A stretch of 64,000 nucleotides of DNA from Mediannikoviicoccus sp037890055. GTDB taxonomy: Bacteria > Bacillota > Clostridia > Tissierellales > Peptoniphilaceae. Position numbers and translations under genes: made by a program. Location: assembly GCA_037890055.1 (NCBI GenBank), contig JBBKBD010000003.1; one strand, 5' to 3'. This document shows, piece after piece, positions 42,388 through 50,935 of this stretch (positions are counted from its first letter, which is position 1; every line of letters starts with the position of its first letter). The notes under the pieces are model-generated. The model was not told where the DNA came from, ran no database searches, and worked only from the letters and a program-made list of their open reading frames with translations.

Positions 42388-42884
42388 GTTTATCTCCTAA
42401 ATAATAATTTTAACTCTATAATTCTATTATACCCTTTTGAATGCTATTAATTTTTCTCTCAGATAACCTTCTATAAGGCATATCTGCTCATTAAAAATTA
42501 AGTTGCTATGCTTTTTTAACTCGACTTTTCAGAGATAATCCTATCCAAATCTTCATCAGAGTATTTCTTTTCAGAAATCTCTTTTTCTTCTGTTTTAACT
42601 TCTTCAGTTTTAACTTCGTCTTTTGTTTCTATATTTTTTCCATATCTTCCTCCATAATTTATACTTACAATGCTTAAGATTCCATGTTAGTTTTTAGTCG
42701 TAAATGCTTGGACTTTGGTGGAACGAACCTATACGACCATAAGGCCCTAACTGTTTAGCAAACAGCCCTCTTCAACACTTGAGTAATATTCCAAATAAAA
42801 ATAGATAGTTTATAGACTTATCCAGGTCTTATCTTCTTCCTAAAGACGTGAAATTCCTTATATCTTCACACGATTGTCTCACGA
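42388..42884. other. Gap with a coding remnant and a tRNA-Ser-like pseudogene
   Basis: At 42516-42680 the minus strand encodes a fragment (SINYGGRYGKNIETKDEVKT, ending KKYSDEDLDRIISEKSS and stop) without a start. It has the style of a phage scaffold or capsid-linked tail. At 42716-42792 there is a tRNA-Ser-like pseudogene. Three CACGATT repeats lie around 42868-42896, reaching into the next gene's end. Nothing else is seen. Confidence 0.5.
42716..42792 (-). pseudogene. tRNA-Ser(GCU)-like gene with internal deletion
   Basis: On the minus strand it starts GGAATAT, has a D-arm-like stretch, the anticodon arm CTGTTTGCTAAACAG (anticodon GCU), a long variable arm (GGCC/GGTC) and ends TTCCACCA. The T arm is broken: after GTATAGGTTCG the sequence jumps straight to TTCCACCA. 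Inserting 11 nt (AATCCTATATA) would restore a perfect T stem (TATAG/CTATA) and a 7-bp acceptor stem (GGAATAT/ATATTCC). The D loop also lacks one of the usual two Gs. Probably a dead tRNA, perhaps a phage- or element-borne copy. Confidence 0.6.
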
Positions 42885-43175
42885 TTAGCCACGATTATTA
42901 AGTTCTAATATGTCTCCGTCTTTATCCAAGTGAATATTAACCACTTGTTTATATACAACCATATATATTTCTCTCTTGTCTCCATCTAATGTAAATTCAT
43001 AATAGTATGCACCTTTTACTGGTGTACTCATTAAACACTTACTGTTTTGTAATGTTTTACAGCTCCATACAGTAAATACATCATCTATTTGTATCTTCTC
43101 ATCTATATCTGTTCGTTCATTCTCAAATAGCTTTACATTCTCTTTACATATTTCTATAAATCTTTCATGTTTCAT
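42885..43175 (-). CDS. Hypothetical protein, 96 aa
   Basis: Acidic protein with ERFIEICKENVKLFENERTD at the start and TLDGDKREIYMVVYKQVVNI near the end. No known family recognised; size and setting between two immunity-like paralogues suggest a third small immunity-type protein. AGGAG stands 7 nt before the ATG. Confidence 0.5.
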   Translation of the reverse strand: MKHERFIEICKENVKLFENERTDIDEKIQIDDVFTVWSCKTLQNSKCLMSTPVKGAYYYEFTLDGDKREIYMVVYKQVVNIHLDKDGDILELNNRG

Positions 43176-43234
43176 TTGTTTACTCCTAATTTATTGCATT
43201 AAAAAAGCACCTATATTTCTATAAGTGCTAATCG

Positions 43235-43645
43235 TTATATTGTTGTTTGTCTTTTTTTCTTCCATATTTCAATTAATTCTTCATTTGTAGGTTTAATAGC
43301 TTCTGGTATAGGCTCTTTATCTATACAAAATCTTTTTATTAAGTAGTCCTTTACTTTCATGTTTTCATTTACAAGGTATACGTTTAATTCTTCCGGAAAA
43401 TCTTTAAACTCACATTCTATAGCTGAGTCTAAATATCCTATTCCTATATCAGATACGTCTACCACTTCTCCATTTTCTTCTTTAGTGTGATAGTCATAGT
43501 AGTGTTTACCTAGTTTTGGCAATATATCAAAGTATCCATAAAATATTTCATCATCCACATTAAAATCTAAAACAAATACTGTTCCTGGGTCTGTAGGGTC
43601 ATGGTCATTCAACATCCATGAATTCACTAACATCTTTTTTATCAT
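43235..43645 (-). CDS. Putative immunity-type protein, paralogue B, 136 aa
   Basis: Shares FKDFPEELNVYLVNENMKVK and DYLIKRFCIDKEPIPEAI with the protein at 41989-42387. It begins inside the 3' end of the toxin-like frame (overlap of about 40 bp), the common layout of a toxin tip and its immunity gene. The start at 43645 has GAAAGGGG before it; a longer frame to 43684 lies wholly within the toxin. Any neutralising role is inferred from context. Confidence 0.6.
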   Translation of the reverse strand: MIKKMLVNSWMLNDHDPTDPGTVFVLDFNVDDEIFYGYFDILPKLGKHYYDYHTKEENGEVVDVSDIGIGYLDSAIECEFKDFPEELNVYLVNENMKVKDYLIKRFCIDKEPIPEAIKPTNEELIEIWKKKRQTTI

Positions 43646-44036
43646 TTTCTTTACCCCTTTCAATAAGGTTTTGTAACTTCTCATGATTGTCTAGTATATA
43701 CGTTGATGCTACTTCTCCATTTCTTATAAAGACTGCTACAGGTTCACTATCTTCATATTCTTTATATACACACCATGCTTCAATTCTCTTTTTGTCTTGT
43801 GTTGGAAATCCACCATCTGGGCCTATTAAAGTTTCAAGTGACCTAGGTATTAATCCTTCTTCTATCTCTTCTAGGTGTCTATCACTTACGTGTTCTTTTA
43901 TTCTAGGTGTTATTAGTATCTTTCCATAATATGTTTCTAGTTTTTTGCCTACATATTCACCATAATATTTTTCAAACTCTTCATTTAACTGTTTACGAAG
44001 TTCTTTTTCTCTTTCGGGTAATATTTGAGTATATCT
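43605..44036 (-). pseudogene. C-terminal fragment of a polymorphic toxin (BECR-like nuclease tip)
   Basis: An uninterrupted frame of 143 codons with no start codon: reads REKELRKQLNEEFEKYYGEY, then KILITPRIKEHVSDRHLEEI, GPDGGFPTQDKKRIEAWCVY and VAVFIRNGEVASTYILDNHE. The ITPRIKEHVSDRH stretch resembles the core of phage/bacterial BECR-fold ribonuclease domains (barnase-EndoU-colicin E5 group). A stop and an apparent frameshift lie at about 44037; upstream, in another frame, DFVKSNSCLEQDNKDKEKLD continues like a linker. The immunity-like gene 43235-43645 overlaps its end. Confidence 0.55.
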
Positions 44037-44358
44037 CTATTTTTTTATTATTGTCAAGCTTTTCTTTATCTTTATTATCTTGCTCTAAACAGCTATTAGA
44101 TTTTACAAAATCTTCAGTATTTCTAGTTCTTAATCTATTATTGCTATTATATGCAATATTCTTATAATCTTTATATTTATTTTGTTATAAATCTATAGGT
44201 TCTTCTTTTACACTTATTACTACGTCCTCTTTTAATTTTTCAGAAATTTTTACTGCCTAAATTTTTCTTATGCATCTCAATTTAATCTTCTATTACTTTA
44301 TTATTCTAGTTTTATTTGTTCTTATTTTTCATGTTAAAATCATTTCTTCAAAATAAAA
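44037..44358. other. Degraded linker region upstream of the toxin fragment
   Basis: Broken minus-strand coding pieces only: KNIAYNSNNRLRTRNTEDFV to LDNNKKIEIYS (about 44030-44180) and KISEKLKEDVVISVKEEPID ending in a stop at 44185. They look like the decayed body of the toxin or of a phage-like carrier. No promoter or intact gene seen. Confidence 0.45.
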
Positions 44359-44388
44359 GACGATTAGATTTTTAAATTTCTAATCGCC
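44359..44388 (-). terminator. Terminator of the restriction-modification locus
   Basis: On the minus strand, GGCGATTAGA pairs with TCTAATCGTC (one G-T pair) and TTTTATTT follows, 7 bp after the stop at 44395. Same hairpin family as in the two mobile elements. Confidence 0.65.
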
Positions 44389-44394
44389 TTGTTA

Positions 44395-44915
44395 CTAAAA
44401 AAATAAATCCATGTTTATTAATTCGCTTAATCTATTTTCGATTTCTTTTTTTATCATATCTATTGTTTTATATTTAGCTGCAATAGTACTTTGCTTTTCT
44501 GAAAATATCTCTCCAAACACATCATATGGAATTGGTATCATCTCATCTTCTATCATACTTGGTGTGAGTTTTGTAAATTCATTTTTTCCTTTTAGACCCT
44601 TTCTTCCTTTGTTTTTGCTTCTAAGAATTGGCTCTATAATATTTTTTACATAATCAAGATTAATATTTTCTATTTTTGGAATAAATACAACTCTGTCTGC
44701 ATTTGTAGAAAATTTCTCATCTAAAACTGTTAAAACTCCAGCAATACCATTTATTGATGATGTTAAGAATCTTCCATCATAATCATAGTCATTTCTGTAC
44801 CCCAAAGGATTATTATTATCTGCTGAATATACTGGATATTCTCCCTTATTATTTTTGCAATAAGTTTTTGTATAAATCGACTTACCTCTTTGTATATCAA
44901 ATAAGTCCCTAACCC
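44395..44915 (-). CDS. Third target-recognition domain of the S gene, out of frame
   Basis: The frame reads RVRDLFDIQRGKSIYTKTYC, then GEYPVYSADNNNPLGYRNDY, and ends in a conserved helix (KYKTIDMIKKEIENRLSEL). It is a half HsdS: one target-recognition domain plus spacer helix, like the two in the gene just upstream. It has no proper start; a TTG at 44805 is internal. It follows the (TA)7 tract at 44917-44930 and would be fused to the upstream S protein if one TA were lost or two gained. Confidence 0.75.
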
Positions 44916-46097
44916 TTATATATATATATATGGAGTTTCGCCATCGAACTGAACATTTGATAGCGTAAAAGGAAGACCCTTTTCTAAAATAGATTTTTTC
45001 ATTTCTTCAATAGCTTTATACTTGCTTACAATTTGGTTTTGTTTTTCTAAATCGAATGTTCCATCTTTATTTATAGGAATGTTAATTTCTATATCTTCAA
45101 TCATATTTATATAAAGCTTAGTATATTCATTTTTTTCATCTTCTCCTAAGCGACCTTTTCTATTATTTCTGAATATCGGCTCTATAACAAATTTCAAAAA
45201 TTCTGGATTTAAAAAATCTCTATATTCCTCTTTTATTATTAGTGGACGAACTTTTTCACTTAAACTAAATTTCCCCTTTCTGTAAAAAACATAACCAGCA
45301 AAACCATCTATATTATAAGTTAGACAGTCGTTAAAATATTTGACTTTTGTTTCTTGGGTTTTATTATTACTTTTTTCTTTTATTATTGCATTATCTACTA
45401 CATATCCATAAGATGGTTTTTCATTTTCTTTACTTGCTCCATATACCGGAATATCTCCACTATTATTTTTTATAAAAGTTTTTGTAAAGTTTGAAGCATT
45501 AGAAGCTATAGATAAATCAAATATATCTTTGATTTTTATTTTTTTACTTTTAGATAACTCAGTAGCCATAAAATCAACTTGAACATCTTTGAAGTAATCT
45601 AACTTTTCTTTAAGTTCTTTCTTCTTTTCGTCTACAATTTCATATTTTTTTACTACTTCTTTTTGTTTTTCTATATCATAGTTACCATTTTTATCTATTG
45701 GTACTGTAACCTCTAAATCTTTAATCCTTGACCAAGTAATAGATGGAACGTCTCCTTTTTTTACATTATCAAAAAATAATTTTTGTAAAGTCCATTTAAA
45801 GTAATCTATTACAATATTTTCATCCTTAGGAAATAGTATTGCTCTATGACCACCTACATTATATTTACCACTAAGAATTTTAATTGTAGCTGCATTTTCA
45901 CCATCCGTTGTGTAAGTTAATAATGGTTCATCATAATCATAGGTATTTATAAAACCAAAAGATCCAATAGTTGTACCAGTATAAACCTCATATTCACCTT
46001 TATTAGCATTACAATATTTCTTCGTATAGTTGCTGTTTCCTCTTTTATTTTTAAAGAGCTTATTTAATTTTACTTCTATATACCTTACTTCAGCCAT
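44916..46097 (-). CDS. Type I/BcgI-like specificity subunit with two target-recognition domains, 393 aa
   Basis: Two HsdS halves: TRD1 about 10-165 (NYTKKYCNANKGEYEVYTG, KGDVPSITWSRIKDLEVTVP) with the helix KQKEVVKKYEIVDEKKKELK, and TRD2 about 185-370 (IKIKDIFDLSIASNASNFTK, NMIEDIEINIPINKDGTFDL). It reads the DNA target for the linked RM subunit. The last residues (PYIYI) are encoded by a TA dinucleotide tract, and the frame stops at once. Overlaps the RM gene by 13 bp, with AAGGAGG before the ATG. Confidence 0.85.
   Translation of the reverse strand: MAEVRYIEVKLNKLFKNKRGNSNYTKKYCNANKGEYEVYTGTTIGSFGFINTYDYDEPLLTYTTDGENAATIKILSGKYNVGGHRAILFPKDENIVIDYFKWTLQKLFFDNVKKGDVPSITWSRIKDLEVTVPIDKNGNYDIEKQKEVVKKYEIVDEKKKELKEKLDYFKDVQVDFMATELSKSKKIKIKDIFDLSIASNASNFTKTFIKNNSGDIPVYGASKENEKPSYGYVVDNAIIKEKSNNKTQETKVKYFNDCLTYNIDGFAGYVFYRKGKFSLSEKVRPLIIKEEYRDFLNPEFLKFVIEPIFRNNRKGRLGEDEKNEYTKLYINMIEDIEINIPINKDGTFDLEKQNQIVSKYKAIEEMKKSILEKGLPFTLSNVQFDGETPYIYI
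44917..44930 (-). repeat. (TA)7 tract at the end of the S gene, probable phase switch
   Basis: Seven TA units directly precede the S stop codon (44916-44918). Loss of one unit, or gain of two, puts the S gene in frame with the third TRD (44395-44915); with seven or eight units the frame stops. Confidence 0.75.
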
Positions 46098-48190
46098 TCT
46101 AATTCCTCCTTGAATTCATTCATTAGAGAAATCATATCATCCAGCAACATTTGAAATTCATCAACAGTAACAACCTTTTTTGCCTTTTTAAGTCCTATCT
46201 CAATTTTTTCTTCTTCTGACCAAAAATTCTCTATTATCCAAGATTTATCCTTATCAAAATCTTTTATATCAATTAATTTTAATTTAGGATCTGATTCAAT
46301 ATGAGTTTTTATTAAATCTCTTAGGTTGTTTTTATCTTCTTTTCTATAGAAATTGTATTTGGCAACGGCTTCTTTTAAATCATTATCCTCTATGTCAAAC
46401 CTATATACATCAAGACTTTCTCCTATACTCGTTGCAATATAAGTAAATACAGGATAATCTTGTTTTTTATTGTCTTCTTTTTCTCGTTCTGTTGCTTTTC
46501 TAACTGTCAATATATAAGTCTTTTTAGGTGTGTTGAAAAACGCTCCTACTGGTAGGGAAATTATTGCTTCTATAAAGAAATTGTTTATCATATATTCTTT
46601 TAATTTAGAGTTAGCATAGTTTGAAAATATACCATCAGGCAATACAACATTTGCAGTTCCCCCTGGTTTTAGTGATTTTAAAATCCATTCTAAAAACAAG
46701 CTTTCGACACCAGCACCATTTAAATTGTAATATCCAGTAGCTTTTGCTTCTTCCATCATTACTTTGCTTTGATAATACGGAGGGTTTGCAAGTATTAAAT
46801 CATATTTATTTTCTTCTAACTCTCTTAATGTTCCAAGCATTGTTTGGTGTAGGTAATAAGAATCATTCAGCAGGCTTTGAGATATAGTTTTAACATCTTG
46901 CAAGGAGTTGTTTTTCTTAAAAAGTTCAGAAAAATATATAAGCATATTAGCCTTAGCAAGTATTATTGTTAAGTCATCTCTTTCAGACATCATCTTATCG
47001 TAGCCAATTATTTCAATTCGTTTTTCTAGTTTTTTCTTTTTATAGATAAAGTATTCGGAAATTTTATCTTCTATTGCTTCTAAGATAAATTTTCCAACCC
47101 CACAAGCTGGGTCGCATATTGACATTCCCTCATATATATCAACCATCTCAATCATTTCGTTTACAATCTTTAATGGTGTGAAAAACTGTCCCATATTTGA
47201 TTTTTCATCACTATGTTTCATGAATGTTTCAAATAGTTTCGACTTGAAATCTGTACTTATATGAATGAATTTTCCATTTTCTTTTTCGTAGTTTTCAAAC
47301 TCTAGAACCACTTCTTTAAATATTTTATCTTTGTTGTCGGGGCTTACATATTGATTATATTCATCTTTTTTAACATGAAAAACTTGACCATTTATAATGC
47401 TTGTACCGTCTTCTCCCTCTGGAAATAGAGTCTTCATAGTTTCTCTTGGGCCATCTAAGTATTTGCCCAATACTTTTGCATCATTTATACTTGGGTCTAT
47501 TTTTTTATATTCTTCCTTGTACATATTTGCAATATAAGAAAATGAACTATCTCCACTTAATACTCCAATATCTGATAAATATTTGAATAAAAATAATTCA
47601 ACAAAAGTATATAGAGACATTTTTACTGAAGCAAAAGTCAAATTTACTAATTTTCTATTTATTTTTACTGCCAAATCTGTTGGATCTAAAAATTCTTTTT
47701 TTAGTATCTGATCAGACTCATCATTTATTGATATTAGTATATCATTTATTAACTTAGCAACTTCTTTGCCATTTTCTTTTGGTTTGATTTCTAAATTAAT
47801 TAAATTATTATTTTCATCAATAATTGGATTGCCAGTTTTAGGATTGATCCAAATATATGAACTTCCGTCACTAACTACATATATTTTTGCATTTATTGCT
47901 TTTGCAACATAAAGTTCTTGATTTATTGCGTCCTTTATATCTTTTTCACTTTTTAGCTTGCTCGGTCTTTTTTGCTCAACATAGATTATTACATTTTTTT
48001 CACTATCAATTATTAATACATCAGGTTTTTTTGAACCGATTTTTTTATTTACTGAATATTCTTTAATGATTGATGATTTCATTAAATTATTAATTGTAGT
48101 TGCACCTAAGCTTAAACACTCATATTTATCTAAAATAGTTGTATTGTTGCTATATATTTCATTTTGTATCATCTGTTCAGATTTGCCCAT
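46085..48190 (-). CDS. Fused restriction-modification protein (nuclease + N6-adenine methylase), 701 aa
   Basis: The N-terminal about 150 residues carry a PD-(D/E)XK nuclease core, SKKPDVLIIDSEKNVIIYVE followed by QKR. The methylase domain has the SAM site MSICDPACGVGKFILEAIED (about 345) and the catalytic NPPY in YDLILANPPYYQSKV (about 465). No translocase motifs are present, so it resembles the A (RM) subunit of BcgI-like type IIB/IIG enzymes working with a separate S subunit. I chose the ATG at 48190, with AAGGAG 9 nt before it, over a longer frame to 48250. Confidence 0.82.
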   Translation of the reverse strand: MGKSEQMIQNEIYSNNTTILDKYECLSLGATTINNLMKSSIIKEYSVNKKIGSKKPDVLIIDSEKNVIIYVEQKRPSKLKSEKDIKDAINQELYVAKAINAKIYVVSDGSSYIWINPKTGNPIIDENNNLINLEIKPKENGKEVAKLINDILISINDESDQILKKEFLDPTDLAVKINRKLVNLTFASVKMSLYTFVELFLFKYLSDIGVLSGDSSFSYIANMYKEEYKKIDPSINDAKVLGKYLDGPRETMKTLFPEGEDGTSIINGQVFHVKKDEYNQYVSPDNKDKIFKEVVLEFENYEKENGKFIHISTDFKSKLFETFMKHSDEKSNMGQFFTPLKIVNEMIEMVDIYEGMSICDPACGVGKFILEAIEDKISEYFIYKKKKLEKRIEIIGYDKMMSERDDLTIILAKANMLIYFSELFKKNNSLQDVKTISQSLLNDSYYLHQTMLGTLRELEENKYDLILANPPYYQSKVMMEEAKATGYYNLNGAGVESLFLEWILKSLKPGGTANVVLPDGIFSNYANSKLKEYMINNFFIEAIISLPVGAFFNTPKKTYILTVRKATEREKEDNKKQDYPVFTYIATSIGESLDVYRFDIEDNDLKEAVAKYNFYRKEDKNNLRDLIKTHIESDPKLKLIDIKDFDKDKSWIIENFWSEEEKIEIGLKKAKKVVTVDEFQMLLDDMISLMNEFKEELEWLK

Positions 48191-48336
48191 TCTAGTTATT
48201 CTCCTTAAAATTTTAGTATTTAATAACATATTCCTTATATTTAATCCCATATTAGCATAGACAAATTAAAAAAATCAATTTATTCATAAAAAGAGTCCGA
48301 TAATAAATCAAACTCTTCTCCCAAATTTTTCTAAAT

Positions 48337-48825
48337 TCATTTCCTATCTTCACCAAAAATATTTCCATTTTTCATATCAATAAACACAGCAACCATTATT
48401 GACACTAGAGCTCCCACTATTGCTCCAACGCCTGGGGTTAATACAAACATACAAACCACTGTTATTCCCAATGTGTAAAGTGGTTTTAGTCCAATGGTCT
48501 TACCTAGTATTATCGGTTGAAGTATTTGTGTTAATACAAATGTTATTAGATAAAGCACTATTAATGTCACTGCCAAATGTGTGTTGCCTTGTATTAAAAC
48601 TATTATTGCCCATGGTATCAAAACTATTCCTGCACCTAGTACTGGTAACACATCTACCACTGCTATGGCAAAGGCTATTAGTCCATAGTATGAAACATTT
48701 GCATATTTAAGTCCAAATAATAAAACTATAAAGTTTATTAATGACGAGATGACTATTGCTTTAATATACTTTACAATTCCAACTCCTGTTCGTCCTAAAA
48801 ATTCTCTTAAAAAATTTCTATCCAT
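48337..48825 (-). CDS. AI-2E family membrane protein, C-terminal half only, 162 aa
   Basis: Hydrophobic, with the AI-2E core VSYYGLIAFAIAVVDVLPVL, then LTQILQPIILGKTIGLKPLY and TPGVGAIVGALVSIMVAVFI. Family members are usually about 350 aa, so the N-terminal half is missing. A good RBS (AAGGAAGGTG) precedes the ATG, so this may be a stable short form or a remnant that kept its start. Substrate unknown. Confidence 0.7.
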   Translation of the reverse strand: MDRNFLREFLGRTGVGIVKYIKAIVISSLINFIVLLFGLKYANVSYYGLIAFAIAVVDVLPVLGAGIVLIPWAIIVLIQGNTHLAVTLIVLYLITFVLTQILQPIILGKTIGLKPLYTLGITVVCMFVLTPGVGAIVGALVSIMVAVFIDMKNGNIFGEDRK

Positions 48826-48857
48826 TTTCTCACCTTCCTTTTTTATATATACCCATT

Positions 48858-48893
48858 AAAAAAAGAGCCACTTGATATAAATGGCTCTTTTTT
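48858..48893. terminator. Bidirectional terminator after the DUF2871 gene
   Basis: AAAAGAGCCA and TGGCTCTTTT form a perfect 10-bp stem, with A and T runs on the two sides, overlapping the stop codon at 48892. Confidence 0.8.
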
Positions 48894-49950
48894 ATGCTTC
48901 AATTTTTAAATCTCTTTTAATTTTTAAAAGCACCCATACCAGTCCTACTGACAATAATATATGGCCTATTCCTGCAAAGCCTGCAAGCATTGGTATTGAA
49001 ACCAAATCATTTCCTGCACCAATAACATCGTATATTCCATAAACCATCATATTGCAAACTGAAAGAATAATTCCTGCAACATAAATTTTAAATGGTTTAA
49101 AAATATTTTTCGTTATGTCTTCTTGGCTTCTAGAAATTAAGAAAAGTAATATTGTAACTACAAATCCTAAAACTATTGTATGCACGTGAACTTTTCCCAG
49201 ATGTGTGTTTCCCGTAAATAAATTATATTTTGTAAATTCTCTATAGAAAACACCTCCTGCAAATCCCATTATTAAAAAGGTTAATGACATGTCATATAGG
49301 CTTTTAAGATTAAACTCTCTACTATAGTGTCTGAAACATTCAAGTATTAAAAGTACATAGGCTATTGTCTTTGGCATCATAAGCGCGCCAACTGCTGGGA
49401 CTTTGTCTGCAAATAGGACTACTGGAATGTAAAATAAAAAGCTTAGTAAGATCCATAAATAACTCTTTTTTAGTCCATCAATATTTCTCTTTTTATATGT
49501 CCACATTATTAATAGTATGCCCATAATTAAAAATGGAATATTTCTTACAATGCCCATATTGTAATTTCCTTCTCCACCCCAATTATTTTGCGGAAGAAGT
49601 AATAAAATAATTCTTGCAACAGCTAGCACAAATATTGTAATTTTCTTTTTTGAATCTCTGTCGCCGCTAAGTTTTCTATAATAAAAATAAAATATTACGT
49701 AAAAAACAGTCATTGTTATACCTGTTACAAATTGTCCCCATGACAATGACTTTGCAAACTTTTCAAAACCTCCAGCGCTCATATGTGAAAACACTCTTGG
49801 TAATAGATGAAAAGAGTCTCCTATTCCAAGTGTAAGTGCCATTATGCCAACTAAGTTAGATTCTTTATTATCTAAAAATAAAAGCCTAACCCCCATTGCA
49901 ATTACGATTGTTAAATAAATAATATCAAATAACGATTCAAAAACTGCCAT
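48892..49950 (-). CDS. Integral membrane protein with C-terminal DUF2871 domain, 352 aa
   Basis: About ten membrane helices. The C-terminal part (YDMSLTFLIMGFAGGVFYRE, GNTHLGKVHVHTIVLGFVVT) is a DUF2871 domain, heme-oxidase-like with conserved histidines; the N-terminal part (GIGDSFHLLPRVFSHMSAGG) looks like a separate membrane module with its own histidines. Function unknown. Last gene of a TetR-controlled operon; its ATG overlaps the TetR stop (TAATG) and has AAAGGAGGG before it. Confidence 0.7.
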   Translation of the reverse strand: MAVFESLFDIIYLTIVIAMGVRLLFLDNKESNLVGIMALTLGIGDSFHLLPRVFSHMSAGGFEKFAKSLSWGQFVTGITMTVFYVIFYFYYRKLSGDRDSKKKITIFVLAVARIILLLLPQNNWGGEGNYNMGIVRNIPFLIMGILLIMWTYKKRNIDGLKKSYLWILLSFLFYIPVVLFADKVPAVGALMMPKTIAYVLLILECFRHYSREFNLKSLYDMSLTFLIMGFAGGVFYREFTKYNLFTGNTHLGKVHVHTIVLGFVVTILLFLISRSQEDITKNIFKPFKIYVAGIILSVCNMMVYGIYDVIGAGNDLVSIPMLAGFAGIGHILLSVGLVWVLLKIKRDLKIEA

Positions 49951-50516
49951 TATATTCCCTCCTTTATCCACTTCATATAAATATTATAGTGGCTTAAAAA
50001 ATCTTCTTTCGACCAACCTTCTTTAAAATTTCTCTTTATTAAATCATGAACAAGAGCTTTAATAAACTTCATTTTTTCCGTATTAAGTTCGTTAATATTT
50101 GAAATTTCATTCTTGTTCACATCCTTCGCCTTGTAATTTTTCCATTTTTCTTCAAACTCTGAGTTCCAGTAGAGATATTTGTTTTTATACAAGTTGTAGG
50201 CTTCCTTTGAAAAAATAATTTCTGAAACCATCTGACCATATTCTTCTAATGCCTTCAAGACATCAAAGTTATTTTCTTTTAACAACTTTAGAAACAACTT
50301 GTGCACATCAATTGTCTCCATGTCCAAAATAAAGAAGTATGAGTCTTCCAAGTCTTCAAAGTATTGATAGAAGCTGCCCCTAGCAATTTGAAGTTCTTCA
50401 ACAATCTCTTTTACATTTGCTTCAAAGATGGTCTTTTGTTCAAAATTTTTCTTCAAAACATCTATGATTTTTCCTCTTTTTTCATCGCTAAGATTATAAA
50501 ATGTCTTTTTTGGCAT
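49950..50516 (-). CDS. TetR-family repressor of its own operon, 188 aa
   Basis: N-terminal helix-turn-helix KTFYNLSDEKRGKIIDVLKK and NVKEIVEELQIARGSFYQYF; the C-terminal half is a helical ligand domain. Start at 50516 with GGAAGG 8 nt before it; the longer frame lies inside the gene upstream. It is flanked by two membrane-protein genes in one operon, and two palindromes in the operon promoter fit its likely operators. Confidence 0.82.
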   Translation of the reverse strand: MPKKTFYNLSDEKRGKIIDVLKKNFEQKTIFEANVKEIVEELQIARGSFYQYFEDLEDSYFFILDMETIDVHKLFLKLLKENNFDVLKALEEYGQMVSEIIFSKEAYNLYKNKYLYWNSEFEEKWKNYKAKDVNKNEISNINELNTEKMKFIKALVHDLIKRNFKEGWSKEDFLSHYNIYMKWIKEGI

Positions 50517-50925
50517 AGTTTTTTCCTTCCTTAAAATACAAATACATATATTTAACTCCTGCAGAGAAAAGTGCAACTCCAAGTCCTAAGTAGAATATAA
50601 AGATGTACAAATCTCTAACCAGTCCACTCTTTCTTAAAAGAATTCCAAAGGTCATCATAAAGGCCATTATTAAATAACCCTTTTTATCTAAGAACTTCCA
50701 AAACTTTACTTGATTATGTTCTAAGCTCATAATACGATTTTTATTTTTAGTTGCTAGTGGTGAAAAGATTTTAAAAAAGAATAATCCAAAAACTACTAGA
50801 GAAATAGCAAGATAAATAAATTTAAAATCCTTCAATGAATATGCTGATGCTGCTGTTTTTATAACCATGCTACCTGCCATCATCCATACCAGTGCAGCTA
50901 ATAAAATTAAATTTTTTCTATTCAT
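50494..50925 (-). CDS. Hypothetical membrane protein, 143 aa
   Basis: Four predicted membrane helices (LILLAALVWMMAGSMVIKTA at the start, FIYLAISLVVFGLFFFKIFS, YLIMAFMMTFGILLRKSGLV and YIFIFYLGLGVALFSAGVKY). No family recognised. It is the first gene of the operon with TetR and the DUF2871 protein. AGGAGG stands 6 nt before the ATG. Confidence 0.65.
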   Translation of the reverse strand: MNRKNLILLAALVWMMAGSMVIKTAASAYSLKDFKFIYLAISLVVFGLFFFKIFSPLATKNKNRIMSLEHNQVKFWKFLDKKGYLIMAFMMTFGILLRKSGLVRDLYIFIFYLGLGVALFSAGVKYMYLYFKEGKNYAKKDIL

Positions 50926-50935
50926 AACGCCTCCT

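Noticed and set aside
42716..42792. Functional tRNA-Ser(GCU)
   Set aside because: The T arm is incomplete and the 3' acceptor cannot pair over 7 bp without the missing 11 nt, so I list it as a pseudogene.
42860..42900. CRISPR-like repeats (CACGATT three times)
   Set aside because: Units are 7 nt and closely spaced, without regular spacers, and run into a gene's end. No CRISPR array or cas gene was seen in the window.
44395..44915. Frameshift from sequencing error in hsdS
   Set aside because: Possible, but the shift lies exactly in a dinucleotide tract and both parts are otherwise intact, which fits phase variation better. Reads would settle it.
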